A stretch of DNA of 64,000 bases from Oleispirillum naphthae (GCA_027864655.1 JAQAZG010000005.1:62001-126000), one strand, 5' to 3'; counted from the stretch's first letter, positions 45,397 through 56,207 are shown. Numbers and translations are program-made. Notes: generated by a model not told the origin, from the letters alone.

Positions 45397-45463
45397 GGGG
45401 CGGAAGCTTTTGAGCAAACCGGGAAAACCGGGTACTTTTTCGGGTGCGGGCGGCGGCCCACCC

Positions 45464-45490
45464 CTAGGAAAGAGCCTGGCGAATTCCTAG
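45464..45490. promoter_or_regulatory. Inverted repeat upstream of petA
   Basis: CTAGGAA (45464-45470) and TTCCTAG (45484-45490), seven-base arms 13 bases apart, about 50 bases before the petA start. TTGCAC at 45494 may be a -35 box, with a poor -10. A regulator of respiratory genes could bind here; the identity is unknown. Confidence 0.4.
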
Positions 45491-45539
45491 CTGTTGCACA
45501 AGTGTCCGAGAAGATGATGTTTTGAGTCAGGGGGAAAGG

Positions 45540-46073
45540 ATGTCCGCAGATTCGATGAAGGACGCATCTCGCCGCGATTTCCTGCTGCACGCCGCCACCG
45601 CGGTGGGCGTGGCGGGCGCTGCGGCGGCGGCCTGGCCGTTCATCGACAGCCTCAACCCGGCGGCGGATACGCGCGCGCTTTCCTCCATCGAGGTGGACCT
45701 CGCCCCGATCGCGGTGGGCATGGCGATCACCGTGAAGTGGCGCGGCAAGCCGGTGTTCATCCGTCACCGCACCGCCGCCGAGATCGCCGCCGCCGAGAGC
45801 GTGGAGGTGGACGACCTGCGCGACCCGCAACCGGATTCCGCGCGCGTTACCAAGCCCGGCTGGCTGATCCTCGTCGGCGTGTGCACCCACCTCGGCTGCG
45901 TGCCGCTGGGGCAGAAGCCCGCCGACCCGCGCGGCGACTTCGGCGGCTGGTTCTGCCCCTGCCACGGCTCCCACTACGACACCTCGGGCCGCATCCGCAA
46001 GGGCCCCGCGCCGAAGAACCTGGAAGTGCCGCAATACACCTTCCTGACCGACACCACGGTCCGCATCGGCTGA
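45540..46073 (+). CDS. petA: Ubiquinol-cytochrome c reductase Rieske iron-sulfur subunit
   Basis: The 2Fe-2S subunit of the cytochrome bc1 complex, 177 residues. A twin-arginine signal-anchor ([17 protein letters not shown]) tethers it to the membrane. Cluster ligands are in CTHLGCVP and CPCHGSHYD, with the two Cys that form the disulfide. A GGGGGAAAGG site precedes ATG 45540. It begins the petA-petBC operon, 22 bases before the fused gene. Confidence 0.97.
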   Translation: MSADSMKDASRRDFLLHAATAVGVAGAAAAAWPFIDSLNPAADTRALSSIEVDLAPIAVGMAITVKWRGKPVFIRHRTAAEIAAAESVEVDDLRDPQPDSARVTKPGWLILVGVCTHLGCVPLGQKPADPRGDFGGWFCPCHGSHYDTSGRIRKGPAPKNLEVPQYTFLTDTTVRIG

Positions 46074-46095
46074 TCCGGCTGGAGACGAGAGACCC

Positions 46096-48057
46096 ATGAG
46101 CGCCCCAGGAAAACTCGACAAAGCCCTCGACTGGTTCGACTCCCGTCTGCCGATCATCTCTTTGATGAAGCATTCCGCGGTCGAGTACCCGACGCCGAAA
46201 AACCTGAACTACTGGTGGAACTTCGGCTCGCTCGCGGGCTTCATGCTGGTGATGATGATCGCCACCGGCCTGTTCCTGGCGATGCAGTACACGCCGCACG
46301 TGGACATGGCGTTCAATTCCGTCGAGCGCATCATGCGCGACGTCAACTACGGCTGGCTGATCCGCTATCTGCACATGAACGGCGCGTCGATGTTCTTCGT
46401 CGTCGTCTACATCCACGTCTTCCGCGGCCTCTACTACGGCTCCTACAAGCCGCCGCGCGAGCTTTTGTGGTGGATCGGCCTGGTCATCCTGCTGCTGATG
46501 ATGGGCACCGCGTTCATGGGCTACGTGCTGCCCTGGGGGCAGATGAGCCTGTGGGGCGCGACGGTGATCACCAACCTGTTCTCCGCCTTCCCGGTGGTCG
46601 GCGAGCACATCGTCACCCTGCTGTGGGGCGGCTTCTCGGTGGACAACCCGACGCTCAACCGCTTCTTCGTGCTGCACTTCCTGCTGCCGTTCGCCATTCT
46701 CGGCGTGGTGGTGCTCCACGTCTGGGCGCTGCACACCGTGAAGTCCAACAACCCGCTCGGCATCGACGTCAACGGCCCGCAGGACACCATTCCCTTCCAC
46801 CCCTACTACACGGTGAAGGACTTCTTCGGCATCGGGGTGTTCCTCATCGTCTATGCGGTGTTCGTGTTCTGGTATCCCAACGTCCTCGGCCACCCGGACA
46901 ACTACATCCCGGCCAACCCGATGGTGACGCCGCCGCACATCGTGCCGGAGTGGTACTTCCTGCCGTTCTACGCGATCCTGCGCGCGGTGCCGGACAAGCT
47001 GATGGGCGTGCTGGCGATGTTCGGCGCGATCCTCATCCTCTTCGCCCTGCCGTGGATCGATTCCTCGCCGGTGCGCTCCGGCACCTTCCGTCCGTGGTTC
47101 AAGAAGGCGTTCTGGCTGTTCGTGATCGACTGCTTCGTCCTCGGCTATGCCGGGGCGATGCCCGCCGAAGGGGTGTGGATCACCGTCGGCCGCATCGCCG
47201 CGGGGTACTACTTCCTGCACTTCCTGGTGATCCTGCCGCTGCTCGCGCGCTTCGAGAAGACCCTGCCGCTGCCGGAGAGCATCGCCGCCCCGGTGCTCAA
47301 GGGCACCGCCGCCGCGGCGCTCGCGCTCATCGCCTTCATCGCCGCGCCCGGTCCGGCGCACGCCTCGGAGGGCGCGGCCCTGCGGCAGCAGTCGTGGTCG
47401 TGGCAGGGAGCGTTCGGCGCCTACGACGAGGCGCAGCTCCGCCGCGGCTATCAGGTCTACCGCGAGGTCTGCTCCGCCTGCCACAGCATGAACCTGGTCC
47501 ACTTCCGCAACCTCTCGCGCCTCGGCTACACCGAGGACGCGGTGAAGGAATTCGCGGCCTCCTACCAGGTCGCCGACGGCCCGGACGACAACGGCGACAT
47601 GTTCGACCGCAAGGGCCTGCCGTCGGACCGCTTCCCCGCGCCGTTCCCCAACGAGCAGGCGGCCAAGGCGGCCAACGGCGGCGCCGCGCCGCCCGACCTG
47701 TCGCTGATCGTCAAGGCGCGCGAGGGCGGGCCGGACTACGTGTTCTCGCTGCTCACCGGCTTCGCGCCGCAGCCGCCGGACCACGAGCTGCCGCCCGGCA
47801 AGTACTACAACACCGTCTTCCCCGGCAACGCCATCTCGATGCCGCCGCAGATCTCCGACGGCGTAGTGGAGTATGCCGACGGCACCGCCGACAACGCGGA
47901 GCAGATCGCCCGCGACGTCACCGCCTTCCTGCAATGGGCGGCGGAGCCGGAGCTGGAGGAGCGCCATGCCATGGGCGTCAAGGTGGTGCTCTTCCTCTTC
48001 GTCTTCACCGCGCTGTTCTATGCGCTGAAGCGGCGCGTCTGGGCCTCGGTGCACTGA
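46096..48057 (+). CDS. petB: Cytochrome b/c1 fusion precursor of the bc1 complex
   Basis: Single 653-residue frame encoding both remaining redox subunits. Cytochrome b fills about residues 1-415: paired histidines in [18 protein letters not shown] and [31 protein letters not shown] for the quinol site. A hydrophobic, signal-peptide-like segment ending AHASEGA (about 420-435) leads into cytochrome c1 with heme site CSACH near 459-463, Met ligand in ISMPPQI and a C-terminal anchor helix. In Bradyrhizobium fbcH such a precursor is cut by signal peptidase into b and c1; the same is expected here. Confidence 0.95.
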   Translation: MSAPGKLDKALDWFDSRLPIISLMKHSAVEYPTPKNLNYWWNFGSLAGFMLVMMIATGLFLAMQYTPHVDMAFNSVERIMRDVNYGWLIRYLHMNGASMFFVVVYIHVFRGLYYGSYKPPRELLWWIGLVILLLMMGTAFMGYVLPWGQMSLWGATVITNLFSAFPVVGEHIVTLLWGGFSVDNPTLNRFFVLHFLLPFAILGVVVLHVWALHTVKSNNPLGIDVNGPQDTIPFHPYYTVKDFFGIGVFLIVYAVFVFWYPNVLGHPDNYIPANPMVTPPHIVPEWYFLPFYAILRAVPDKLMGVLAMFGAILILFALPWIDSSPVRSGTFRPWFKKAFWLFVIDCFVLGYAGAMPAEGVWITVGRIAAGYYFLHFLVILPLLARFEKTLPLPESIAAPVLKGTAAAALALIAFIAAPGPAHASEGAALRQQSWSWQGAFGAYDEAQLRRGYQVYREVCSACHSMNLVHFRNLSRLGYTEDAVKEFAASYQVADGPDDNGDMFDRKGLPSDRFPAPFPNEQAAKAANGGAAPPDLSLIVKAREGGPDYVFSLLTGFAPQPPDHELPPGKYYNTVFPGNAISMPPQISDGVVEYADGTADNAEQIARDVTAFLQWAAEPELEERHAMGVKVVLFLFVFTALFYALKRRVWASVH

Positions 48058-48138
48058 TCCGCTTATGCCTTGTCCGGCCCGGGCCGCCCGCGTTATGGTG
48101 CGGCCCGGGTTTTGTTTTTCCGCATGGGGGAGAAAAGG

Positions 48139-49014
48139 ATGATCGATCCGATTCTGGGCGTGATCGGCGGCTCGGGCCTTTATGACATCGACGGACTGAT
48201 CGACCGGCGCTGGGTCAGGATGGAGACGCCCTTCGGCGAACCTTCCGACGAGCTTCTTTTCGGCACCCTGGACGGGCAACGCCTGGTATTCCTGCCGCGC
48301 CACGGCCGCGGCCACCGCATTCCGCCGTCGAACATCAACTTCCGCGCCAACATCCATGCGTTGAAGGAAGCGGGGGTCACCGAGGTGGTTTCCGTCTCCG
48401 CGGTGGGCAGCCTGCGCGCCGACCTCCACCCCGGCACCTTCGTCATCGCCGATCAGTTCATCGACCGCACCTTCGCCCGCGAGAAGAGCTTTTTCGGCAC
48501 CGGGCTGGTGGCGCACGTCTCCTGCGCGCAGCCGGTGTGCGCCCGCCTCGGCGACGCGCTGGAGGAAGCGGCGCGCGAACTGAAGATTCCCTGCCGCCGC
48601 GGCGGCACCTATCTGGTGATGGAGGGGCCGCAGTTCTCCTCCGCCGCGGAGTCCGAGCTCTACCGCTCCTGGCGCTGCGACGTCATCGGCATGACCAACA
48701 TGCCGGAGGCGAAGCTCGCCCGCGAGGCGGAGCTGTGCTACGCCACCGTCGCCATGGTCACCGACTACGACGCCTGGCACCCGGACGAGGGCGCGGTCAC
48801 CGTCGATAAGGTGCTGAAGGTGATGCAGACCAACGCCGAGTCCGCCCGCGCCCTGATCCGCCAGGTGGCGCCCAAGCTCAAGGACCGCAACGCGTTCTGC
48901 CCCGAGGGCTGCGAGGCCGCCCTGGAACACGCCCTGATCACCGCGCCGGAGGCGCGCGACCCGGCGATGGTGGAAAAGCTCCGCGTCGTCGCCGGAAGGG
49001 TGCTCCGGGGATGA
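48139..49014 (+). CDS. mtnP: S-methyl-5'-thioadenosine phosphorylase
   Basis: Phosphorolyses methylthioadenosine to adenine and methylthioribose-1-phosphate; 291 residues. [33 protein letters not shown], and the [16 protein letters not shown] and [16 protein letters not shown] motifs are typical MTAP. ATG 48139 has GGGGAG six bases upstream. It overlaps mtnA by ATGA and opens a three-gene salvage operon. Confidence 0.96.
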   Translation: MIDPILGVIGGSGLYDIDGLIDRRWVRMETPFGEPSDELLFGTLDGQRLVFLPRHGRGHRIPPSNINFRANIHALKEAGVTEVVSVSAVGSLRADLHPGTFVIADQFIDRTFAREKSFFGTGLVAHVSCAQPVCARLGDALEEAARELKIPCRRGGTYLVMEGPQFSSAAESELYRSWRCDVIGMTNMPEAKLAREAELCYATVAMVTDYDAWHPDEGAVTVDKVLKVMQTNAESARALIRQVAPKLKDRNAFCPEGCEAALEHALITAPEARDPAMVEKLRVVAGRVLRG

Positions 49015-50111
49015 AGATTGACGGCATCGCCACCCGCACCATCTGGCCCGCCGACGACGGCAAGACGGTGGAGATCATCGACCAGACCCTGCTGCCGCAC
49101 GACTTCGACGTGGTCAAGCTCGCCACCGTGGAGGAGGCGGCGCGCGCCATCTCCACCATGCAGGTGCGCGGCGCGCCGCTGATCGGCGCCGCCGCCGCCT
49201 ACGGCATGGCGCTGGCGATGGAGAACGACCCCTCGGATGAGTCGCTCTCCGCCGCCTACGAGACGCTGCTCGCCACCCGGCCCACCGCGGTCAACCTGCG
49301 CTGGGCGCTGGACGATGCGCGCGCCGCCATCGCCCCCGCCGCGCCCAACCGCCGTGCGCTTGCCGCCTGGGTGCGCGCCAACGAGATCGCCGACGAAGAC
49401 GTCGAGATCAACCGCGCCATCGGCGCCCACGGCCTCGGCCTGCTCGACAACATCTACGGGATGAAGGGGCGCACGGGCTGCCTCAACGTGCTCACCCACT
49501 GCAATGCCGGGTGGCTCGCCACCGTGGACTGGGGCACCGCGCTGGCGCCGGTCTACATGGCCTACGATGCGGGGATGCCGGTCCACGTGTGGGTGGACGA
49601 GACCCGGCCGCGCAACCAGGGCGCCAGCCTCACCGCGTGGGAACTGGCGCACCACGGCGTGCCGCACACGGTGATCGCCGACAACGCGGGCGGCCATCTG
49701 ATGCAGCACGGCCTGGTGGACGCCTGCATCGTCGGCACCGACCGCACCACCTCCACCGGCGACGTCTGCAACAAGATCGGCACCTACCTCAAGGCGCTCG
49801 CCGCCCAGGATAACGGCGTGCCGTTCTTCGTCGCCCTGCCGGGGCCGACGATCGACTGGACGCTCACCGACGGCGTGGCGCAGATTCCGATCGAACAGCG
49901 CGCCGCCGCCGAGCAGTCCCACATTTCCGGCCTCGCCGAGGACGGCGCGGTCAGGACCGTGCGCCTGGTGCCGGAGGGCAGCCCCTGCGCCAACTACGCC
50001 TTCGACGTCACCCCGGCGCGCCTGGTTTCCGCGCTGATCACCGAGCGCGGCGTCTGCGCCGCGTCCGCGGCGGGGCTTCTGTCGCTCTATCCGGAACGGA
50101 GGCAGCCATGA
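49011..50111 (+). CDS. mtnA: Methylthioribose-1-phosphate isomerase
   Basis: Converts methylthioribose-1-phosphate to methylthioribulose-1-phosphate; 366 residues. The eIF2B-like fold shows [13 protein letters not shown] N-terminus, [16 protein letters not shown], the catalytic Cys in [11 protein letters not shown] and the catalytic Asp in [11 protein letters not shown]. It overlaps both mtnP and the aldolase gene (ATGA junctions). Confidence 0.96.
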   Translation: MKIDGIATRTIWPADDGKTVEIIDQTLLPHDFDVVKLATVEEAARAISTMQVRGAPLIGAAAAYGMALAMENDPSDESLSAAYETLLATRPTAVNLRWALDDARAAIAPAAPNRRALAAWVRANEIADEDVEINRAIGAHGLGLLDNIYGMKGRTGCLNVLTHCNAGWLATVDWGTALAPVYMAYDAGMPVHVWVDETRPRNQGASLTAWELAHHGVPHTVIADNAGGHLMQHGLVDACIVGTDRTTSTGDVCNKIGTYLKALAAQDNGVPFFVALPGPTIDWTLTDGVAQIPIEQRAAAEQSHISGLAEDGAVRTVRLVPEGSPCANYAFDVTPARLVSALITERGVCAASAAGLLSLYPERRQP

Positions 50112-50752
50112 ACATCCGCGCCCTGCGCTTCGACCTGCTGAAGACCGCGGCCGAACTTTCCCGCCTCGGCCTCAACCGCGGCACCGCGGGCAACGTCTCG
50201 GTGCGCTGCGACGACGGCTTTTTGATCACGCCGTCGGGGGTCTTGACGCAGAACCTCACCCCCGCGCAGATGGTGGAGATGACCATGGCGGGCGAGGCCC
50301 ACGGCGGCCTCAAACCCTCCAGCGAGTGGCGCATGCACCGCGACGTCTACGCGGCGCGGCCGGATGTCGGCGCGGTGGTGCACACCCATGCGCCGTTCTG
50401 CACCGCGATCGCCTGCCACCGCCGCGGCATTCCGGCCTTCCACTACATGATCGCGGTGGCGGGCGGCAGGGACATCCGCTGCGCGGACTACGCCACCTTC
50501 GGCACCCAGGCGCTCTCCGACGCGGCGCTCGCCGCGCTCGAAGGCCGCACCGCCTGCCTCTTGGCCCACCACGGCATGCTCGCCACCGCGCCCAGCCTCG
50601 GCGCGGCGCTGAAACTCACCCAGGAGGTGGAGGAACTGGCCGAGCAGTTCTGGCGAGTCTTGCAGGTCGGCGCGCCGATCATCCTGCCGGATGCGGAGAT
50701 GGACGTGGTCCTGGAGAAATTCAAAACCTACGGACAGCCGCGCAAGGCTTGA
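50108..50752 (+). CDS. Class II aldolase, probable methylthioribulose-1-phosphate aldolase (Ald2-like)
   Basis: Fuculose-phosphate-aldolase-like enzyme of 214 residues. The catalytic Glu is in SSEWRMH and the metal histidines in VVHTHAPF and [14 protein letters not shown] and TPSGV bind phosphate. Following mtnP and mtnA, its likely substrate is methylthioribulose-1-phosphate, cleaved to DHAP and methylthioacetaldehyde as in the Rhodospirillum rubrum and E. coli DHAP shunt. A dehydratase role (MtnB, same superfamily) is the alternative, but no mtnC/mtnD/mtnE lie nearby. Confidence 0.85.
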   Translation: MNIRALRFDLLKTAAELSRLGLNRGTAGNVSVRCDDGFLITPSGVLTQNLTPAQMVEMTMAGEAHGGLKPSSEWRMHRDVYAARPDVGAVVHTHAPFCTAIACHRRGIPAFHYMIAVAGGRDIRCADYATFGTQALSDAALAALEGRTACLLAHHGMLATAPSLGAALKLTQEVEELAEQFWRVLQVGAPIILPDAEMDVVLEKFKTYGQPRKA

Positions 50753-50860
50753 TCCCGCGCCCGGTTGTGTCCATGTGAGGAGCCTGCCGTCTGGCCTCCC
50801 CGGCGGCTTGGCGGTATGCTGTTGCGCATTGCGCTGCGTTCTCTTTTCAGGATTCCCGAC

Positions 50861-51733
50861 ATGACTGCCAGCCATATCTCCGGCATCGACCATATCGTGG
50901 TGGGTGTCAAATCCCTGGCCGAAGCGGTGGATACCTACGCCCGCCTCGGCTTCGCGCTGACCCCCTACGGGCGGCACGACGGCATGGGCACCGGCAACCA
51001 CTGCATCATGATGCCCCGCGACTACCTGGAACTCGTCGCCGTCTCGCCGGAACAAGCCGACAGCGAGCTGCGCCGCCGCCTCCGCAAGTCCCTGGAAGCC
51101 ACGGGCAACGGCGTGATGGCGGTGGCTCTCGCCACCAACGACGGCGCGGCGGTGCACGCCGCGCTCGCCCGCAAGGGGGTGAAGGTCGATCCGCCGCAGG
51201 CGGTCTACCGCAGCATCGAAACCAAATCCGGCGTGGTGCGCGCCGCGCTCTCCATGGTCCGCCTGCCGGAGGATGCGCTGGTCGGCCTCTCCGCCTTCGT
51301 CGCGCAGCACCTCTCGCCCGATGCGGTGCGCCGGCCGGGCTGGATGGATCACCCCAACGGCGCGGTCGGCATCGATTCGCTCACCATCGTGGTGGAGGAC
51401 CCCCTGGCCGCCAAGACCGCCTACGAGGAGTTCTTCGGCGCGGGGGCGACGGTGGTCACCGACAGCACCGTCGCGGTGCACTTCGGCGACCAGACCATCG
51501 TGCTGTGCTCGCCGGACCAGCTCACCCAGCTCCACCCCGATTGCGAACTGGAATGCCCGGACCTCAAGCCGCCGCGCCCGGTGGCGATCGGCCTCGCGGT
51601 CCGCGATATCGAGGAAACCGCCCGCGTGCTCACCGCCAACCGCGTGCCCTTCTGCCTGTCGAAGGAAGGTCTGATCCGCGTGCCGCCGTCGGAAACCCTG
51701 GGCATTCTCATTGAGTTCTCGGAAGCGGCGTAA
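50861..51733 (+). CDS. VOC superfamily protein (glyoxalase-like domain)
   Basis: A 290-residue protein with two vicinal-oxygen-chelate halves. The first begins GIDHIVVGVKSLAEAVDTYARLGFALTP, with GTGNHCIMM and YLELVAV downstream; a second, weaker repeat follows (IDSLTIVVEDPLAA). These positions fit a metal-dependent lyase/dioxygenase fold of the glyoxalase-like family, but the reaction is unknown. ATG 50861 follows CAGGA at eight bases. It lies 108 bases after the aldolase gene and may be an extra member of that transcript. Confidence 0.8.
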   Translation: MTASHISGIDHIVVGVKSLAEAVDTYARLGFALTPYGRHDGMGTGNHCIMMPRDYLELVAVSPEQADSELRRRLRKSLEATGNGVMAVALATNDGAAVHAALARKGVKVDPPQAVYRSIETKSGVVRAALSMVRLPEDALVGLSAFVAQHLSPDAVRRPGWMDHPNGAVGIDSLTIVVEDPLAAKTAYEEFFGAGATVVTDSTVAVHFGDQTIVLCSPDQLTQLHPDCELECPDLKPPRPVAIGLAVRDIEETARVLTANRVPFCLSKEGLIRVPPSETLGILIEFSEAA

Positions 51734-51737
51734 ACAC

Positions 51738-51900
51738 CACAACTTTGCGAGGGGACTCGGTCCCCTCGCGCTCCCCATGACTTTTCGGGTTTTGCGCAAA
51801 GCGCCATAAGCCTGTGGCGGCTGCGAGCAAGGCGTTGCCTACCGCTTCGCGGCAAAAAAGGGATGGGGAGCACGAGGGGTCCAAGACCCCTCGTAATGGT
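51738..51900. repeat. Composite intergenic repeat, copy 5 (forward orientation)
   Basis: Left hairpin 51747-51769 (GCGAGGGGAC/GTCCCCTCGC), CTCCCCATGACTTTTCGGG, GCGCCATAAGCC, then TTCGCGGCAAAAAAGG, ATGGGGAGC and right hairpin 51872-51894 (ACGAGGGGTC/GACCCCTCGT). It starts five bases after the VOC stop. The two hairpins differ at two pairs, both compensated. Confidence 0.85.
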
Positions 51901-51919
51901 TTATCTTTCAGGAGGAAGC

Positions 51920-52582
51920 ATGGGTGCGATACGGCAGATGTCCGCGGCGGACGGCCACCGCTTTTCCATCTACCGCGCCGATCCGGTGGGCGCGCCGCGC
52001 GGCGGCGTGGTGCTGCTGCAGGAGATCTACGGCGTCAACACCCACCTGCGCGGCCTCGCCGACCTGCTGGCCGACGAAGGCTACGCGGTGATCGTGCCCG
52101 CCCTCTTCGACCGCGCGGAAAAAGGCGCGGAACTGGACTATTCCGCGGCAGGAGCGGAGCACGGCTGCCGCCTGCGCGACGCCATCGGTTGGGACGCGCC
52201 GCTTCTCGACATCGAGGCGGCGCGCGCCGCGCTCGCCCCCCTCGGCAAGGTCGCCGTGGTGGGGGAAAGCTACGGCGCAACCCTCGCCTGGCGCGCCGCG
52301 TCAAAACTTCCCTTCGCCGCCGCGGTGTGCGGCTCTCCGGGGAACCTCGCCGAATTCCTCGCGGAAACCCCGAACTGCCCGGTGCTCGCCCACTTCGGCG
52401 CAGAGGACGCCAAGACCCCGCCGCCGCTGCGCGCTTCCGCCGCGTCGCTGCCCGGCGTCGCCGCCTTCGATTATGCTGCGGGCCACGCCTTCACCTGCCC
52501 CCACCGCCCGGGCTTCGACGCCGCCGCGACGCGGCAGGCGGAGGTGCGGACGCTGGAGTTTCTGGTGCGGGAATTGGGGTAA
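51920..52582 (+). CDS. Dienelactone hydrolase family protein
   Basis: Cytosolic alpha/beta hydrolase of 220 residues. Typical start GAPRGGVVLLQEIYGVNTHLR, nucleophile in GESYG (Ser where dienelactone hydrolase itself uses Cys), Asp in HFGAEDAKTP and His in YAAGHAFTCP. Strong AGGAGG four bases before ATG 51920. Substrate unknown. It stands between two composite repeats and is probably transcribed alone. Confidence 0.88.
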   Translation: MGAIRQMSAADGHRFSIYRADPVGAPRGGVVLLQEIYGVNTHLRGLADLLADEGYAVIVPALFDRAEKGAELDYSAAGAEHGCRLRDAIGWDAPLLDIEAARAALAPLGKVAVVGESYGATLAWRAASKLPFAAAVCGSPGNLAEFLAETPNCPVLAHFGAEDAKTPPPLRASAASLPGVAAFDYAAGHAFTCPHRPGFDAAATRQAEVRTLEFLVRELG

Positions 52583-52765
52583 AACCAAAACTTTGCGAGG
52601 GGACTCGGTCCCCTCGCGCTCCCCATAACTTTTGGTTTTTGCGCGCAGCGCCATAAGCCCGTGCGGCGGCAACGAATGGGTTGCCTGCCGCTTTCGCGGC
52701 GAAAAACCGGTTATGGGGTTCGGGGACCGAGTCCCCGGCGGGTCCAGGGCGGAGCCCTGGCCTTG
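52583..52765. repeat. Composite intergenic repeat, copy 6 (forward orientation, most complete)
   Basis: Left hairpin 52595-52617 (GCGAGGGGAC, loop TCG, GTCCCCTCGC), CTCCCCATAACTTTTGG, TTTTTGCGCGCAGCGCCATA, centre with GGCAACGAATGGGTTGCC, then TTTCGCGGCGAAAAACC, GGTTATGGGG, right hairpin GGGGAC/GTCCCC and CCAGGGC/GCCCTGG. It fills the gap between the dienelactone hydrolase stop and the convergent ychF stop. Confidence 0.88.
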
Positions 52766-52773
52766 TGTTATCT

Positions 52774-53874
52774 TTACACGTTGAACAGGAAGTGGAAGAT
52801 ATCGCCGTCTTTCACGGCATAGTCCTTCCCTTCCGAGCGCATCTTGCCCGCTTCCTTGGCGCCCGCTTCGCCCTTGCAGGCGACGAAGTCGGCATAGGCG
52901 ATGGTTTCGCCGCGGATGAAGCCCTTTTCGAAATCGGTATGGATCACGCCCGCGGCCTCCGGCGCTTTTGCGCCGTTCCGCACCGTCCAGGCGCGGGCCT
53001 CCTTCGGCCCGACGGTGAAGAAGGTGATGAGGTGGAGGAGGCCGTACCCGGCGCGGATGACGCGGGAGAGGCCGGGTTCCGCAAGGCCGAGGTCGGCGAG
53101 GAACTCGGTGCGTTCGTCTTCCGGCAGTTGGGAGAGTTCCGCCTCGATCGCGGCGGAGACGATGACCGTGGCCGCGCCTTCGGCCTCGGCCTTTTCCGCC
53201 ACCTTGGCGGACAGCGCGTTGCCCTTTGCGGCTTCCTCTTCCGCGACGTTGCAGACGTAGAGCACCGGCTTGCCGGTGAGGAGTTGCAGGCGGTCGAAGG
53301 CGCGGGCCTGCTCGGGGTCCGTGGGCTTGGCGGTGCGGGCGGGTTTGCCGTCGCGCAGGGCGGCGAGCACCGGCTCCATCAGGTCCACCTGGAGCTTCGC
53401 GTCCTTTTCGCCGCTTTTCGCCTTCTTCGAGAGCGGTACGATGCGCTTTTCCAGGCTGTCCAGGTCGGCGAGCATCAGCTCGGTTTCCACCGTCTCGGCG
53501 TCGCGCAGCGGGTCGATGCTGCCTTCCACGTGGGTGACGTCGTCGTTTTCGAAGCAGCGCAGCACATGGACGATGGCGTCCACCTCGCGGATGTTGGCGA
53601 GGAACTGGTTGCCCAGGCCCTCGCCCTTGGAGGCACCGCGCACCAGGCCCGCGATATCGACGAATTCGAGCTGGGTGGGAATGATCTTCGCCGACTTGGC
53701 CATCTCCGCCAGGGTGGCGAGGCGTTCGTCCGGCACCGCGACGCGGCCGACGTTGGGTTCGATGGTGCAGAACGGAAAGTTGGCGGCCTGCGCCGCCGCG
53801 GTGGCGGTGAGCGCGTTGAACAGGGTGGACTTGCCGACATTCGGCAGGCCGACGATGCCGCAGTTGAATCCCAT
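52774..53874 (-). CDS. ychF: Ribosome-associated GTPase/ATPase YchF (OLA1)
   Basis: Obg-family P-loop NTPase of 366 residues. G1 [11 protein letters not shown] near the start, G3 [21 protein letters not shown], a central coiled coil and the C-terminal TGS domain ([15 protein letters not shown]) are complete. YchF prefers ATP and binds the large ribosomal subunit. It follows pth by 13 bases in the rplY-pth-ychF arrangement common in proteobacteria. Confidence 0.97.
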   Translation of the reverse strand: MGFNCGIVGLPNVGKSTLFNALTATAAAQAANFPFCTIEPNVGRVAVPDERLATLAEMAKSAKIIPTQLEFVDIAGLVRGASKGEGLGNQFLANIREVDAIVHVLRCFENDDVTHVEGSIDPLRDAETVETELMLADLDSLEKRIVPLSKKAKSGEKDAKLQVDLMEPVLAALRDGKPARTAKPTDPEQARAFDRLQLLTGKPVLYVCNVAEEEAAKGNALSAKVAEKAEAEGAATVIVSAAIEAELSQLPEDERTEFLADLGLAEPGLSRVIRAGYGLLHLITFFTVGPKEARAWTVRNGAKAPEAAGVIHTDFEKGFIRGETIAYADFVACKGEAGAKEAGKMRSEGKDYAVKDGDIFHFLFNV

Positions 53875-53887
53875 CTTGGTCTCTCCG

Positions 53888-54505
53888 TTATGATTCGGCG
53901 GTGGGGGCGGCGTCGGCGCCCTTTTTCGGTTTCGGCGGGCGGGTGAGCAGCGCGACGCGGGTCATGAAGCCCGAGGCGTCGCCCGCCACCAGCATCGGCG
54001 CGGCGTCCGCCGCCGCGTCGAGCAGCGGTTCGAGCCAGGATGTCTGCTCGGCCTTGGCGAAGTCGGAGAGCACGTAGCCCTGCACGCGGTCCTTGTCGCC
54101 GGGGTGGCCGATGCCCATGCGCACCCGCACCGTATCGGCGGAGAACTGCTCCGCCAGGCTGCGCAGGCCGTTGTGCCCGGCCGCGCCGCCGCCGGTCTTG
54201 ACGCGCAGCTTGCCGGGCGCGAGGTCGAGTTCGTCGTGGAAGACGATGACCTCGCCGGGCGGGATCTTGAAGAAGCGGGCGGTGGGGCCGACGCAGGCGC
54301 CGGACTTGTTCATGTAGGTTTGCGGCTTCAGCAGCATCACGCGTTCGCCGCCGATGGTTCCCTCCGCCGCGAGGCCCTGGTTGCGGACCTTCCAGACGGA
54401 GAAGCCATGGCGGCGGGCGATCGCGTCCACCGCCATGAAACCGATGTTGTGCCGATTGCGGGCGTAGTCCGTGCCCGGATTGCCCAGTCCGACGATCAAG
54501 CGCAT
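53888..54505 (-). CDS. pth: Peptidyl-tRNA hydrolase
   Basis: Releases peptides from drop-off peptidyl-tRNA; 205 residues. [21 protein letters not shown] holds the catalytic His, with Asn in [10 protein letters not shown] and Asp in [11 protein letters not shown]. The C-terminal tail is about 15 residues longer than in E. coli and Pro/Lys/Ala-rich. Second gene of rplY-pth-ychF, 27 bases behind rplY. Confidence 0.96.
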   Translation of the reverse strand: MRLIVGLGNPGTDYARNRHNIGFMAVDAIARRHGFSVWKVRNQGLAAEGTIGGERVMLLKPQTYMNKSGACVGPTARFFKIPPGEVIVFHDELDLAPGKLRVKTGGGAAGHNGLRSLAEQFSADTVRVRMGIGHPGDKDRVQGYVLSDFAKAEQTSWLEPLLDAAADAAPMLVAGDASGFMTRVALLTRPPKPKKGADAAPTAES

Positions 54506-54532
54506 GGCGTCGTCCGCAATCGGCCTCCTGCC

Positions 54533-55156
54533 TTAGGCCTTGGCTTCCGGCGCGGCCTCGGTGGCGGCCACGGTCCCGGTCTCTTCGCTCTTCAGGCCGC
54601 TCGGGGCGACGATGGTGGCGATGGTGAAGTCGCGGGTGATCGTCGGTTGCATGCCGGCGGGCAGCGCGATGGCGCTGATGTGGATCGAGTCGCCGATGTC
54701 CAGGCCCGCGAGGTCGGCGATCAGGACTTCCGGAATCTCGGAGGCCTTGCAGTGCGCCTCGATCTCGTGGCGGACGACGTTGAGCACGCCGCCGCGCTTC
54801 AGGCCCGGGGAACGCTCTTCGTTGACGAACTTCACCGGCACGTCCACGGTCACCACGGAGTCGGCGCGGATGCGCAGGAAGTCCACGTGGATCGGGCGGT
54901 CGGAGACCGGGTGGACCTGCAGGTCCTGGCACATCGTGAGCGTGGTTTCGCCCTCGATGTCGATTTCGAACTGATGGGTCCAGAAACCGGGGCGGGCCAT
55001 CTGGGCGAGCAACTGGCGCGGATCGATCGAAAAGAGCACCGGCGGCTGCTTGTCACCATAGATGACGCCAGGGACGAGGCCCTGGTTACGCACCGCACGA
55101 GCTGCCCCCTTACCGGCCCGTTCCCGCTTGAGAGCGGTCAACGTCGTGGCTTTCAT
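54533..55156 (-). CDS. rplY: Large ribosomal subunit protein bL25 (long Ctc form)
   Basis: 5S rRNA-binding protein of 207 residues: an N-terminal L25 domain (RERAGKGAARAVRNQGLVPGV) followed by a beta-rich TL5/CTC domain (HISAIALPAG region). A short Glu/Ala-rich tail ends the chain. The long form is the rule in alphaproteobacteria. It is preceded by prs on the same strand with 118 bases between. Confidence 0.95.
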   Translation of the reverse strand: MKATTLTALKRERAGKGAARAVRNQGLVPGVIYGDKQPPVLFSIDPRQLLAQMARPGFWTHQFEIDIEGETTLTMCQDLQVHPVSDRPIHVDFLRIRADSVVTVDVPVKFVNEERSPGLKRGGVLNVVRHEIEAHCKASEIPEVLIADLAGLDIGDSIHISAIALPAGMQPTITRDFTIATIVAPSGLKSEETGTVAATEAAPEAKA

Positions 55157-55274
55157 GACTGTTTTTCTCCTCAGCCGTCATGGTCGCGTCGGCCTCCAGG
55201 GGTGCCGACGCCAAGCGCCGTCCGCTGTGGCGCGGGCGGCGAAGCGGGTTGTTTACTCTTTTCCGCGGGCGCGG

Positions 55275-56207
<933 letters not shown>

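Noticed and set aside
45847..48930. Roughly 1000-codon minus-strand frame opposite the cytochrome b/c1 and mtnP genes
   Set aside because: Shadow of conserved plus-strand genes; no family motifs.
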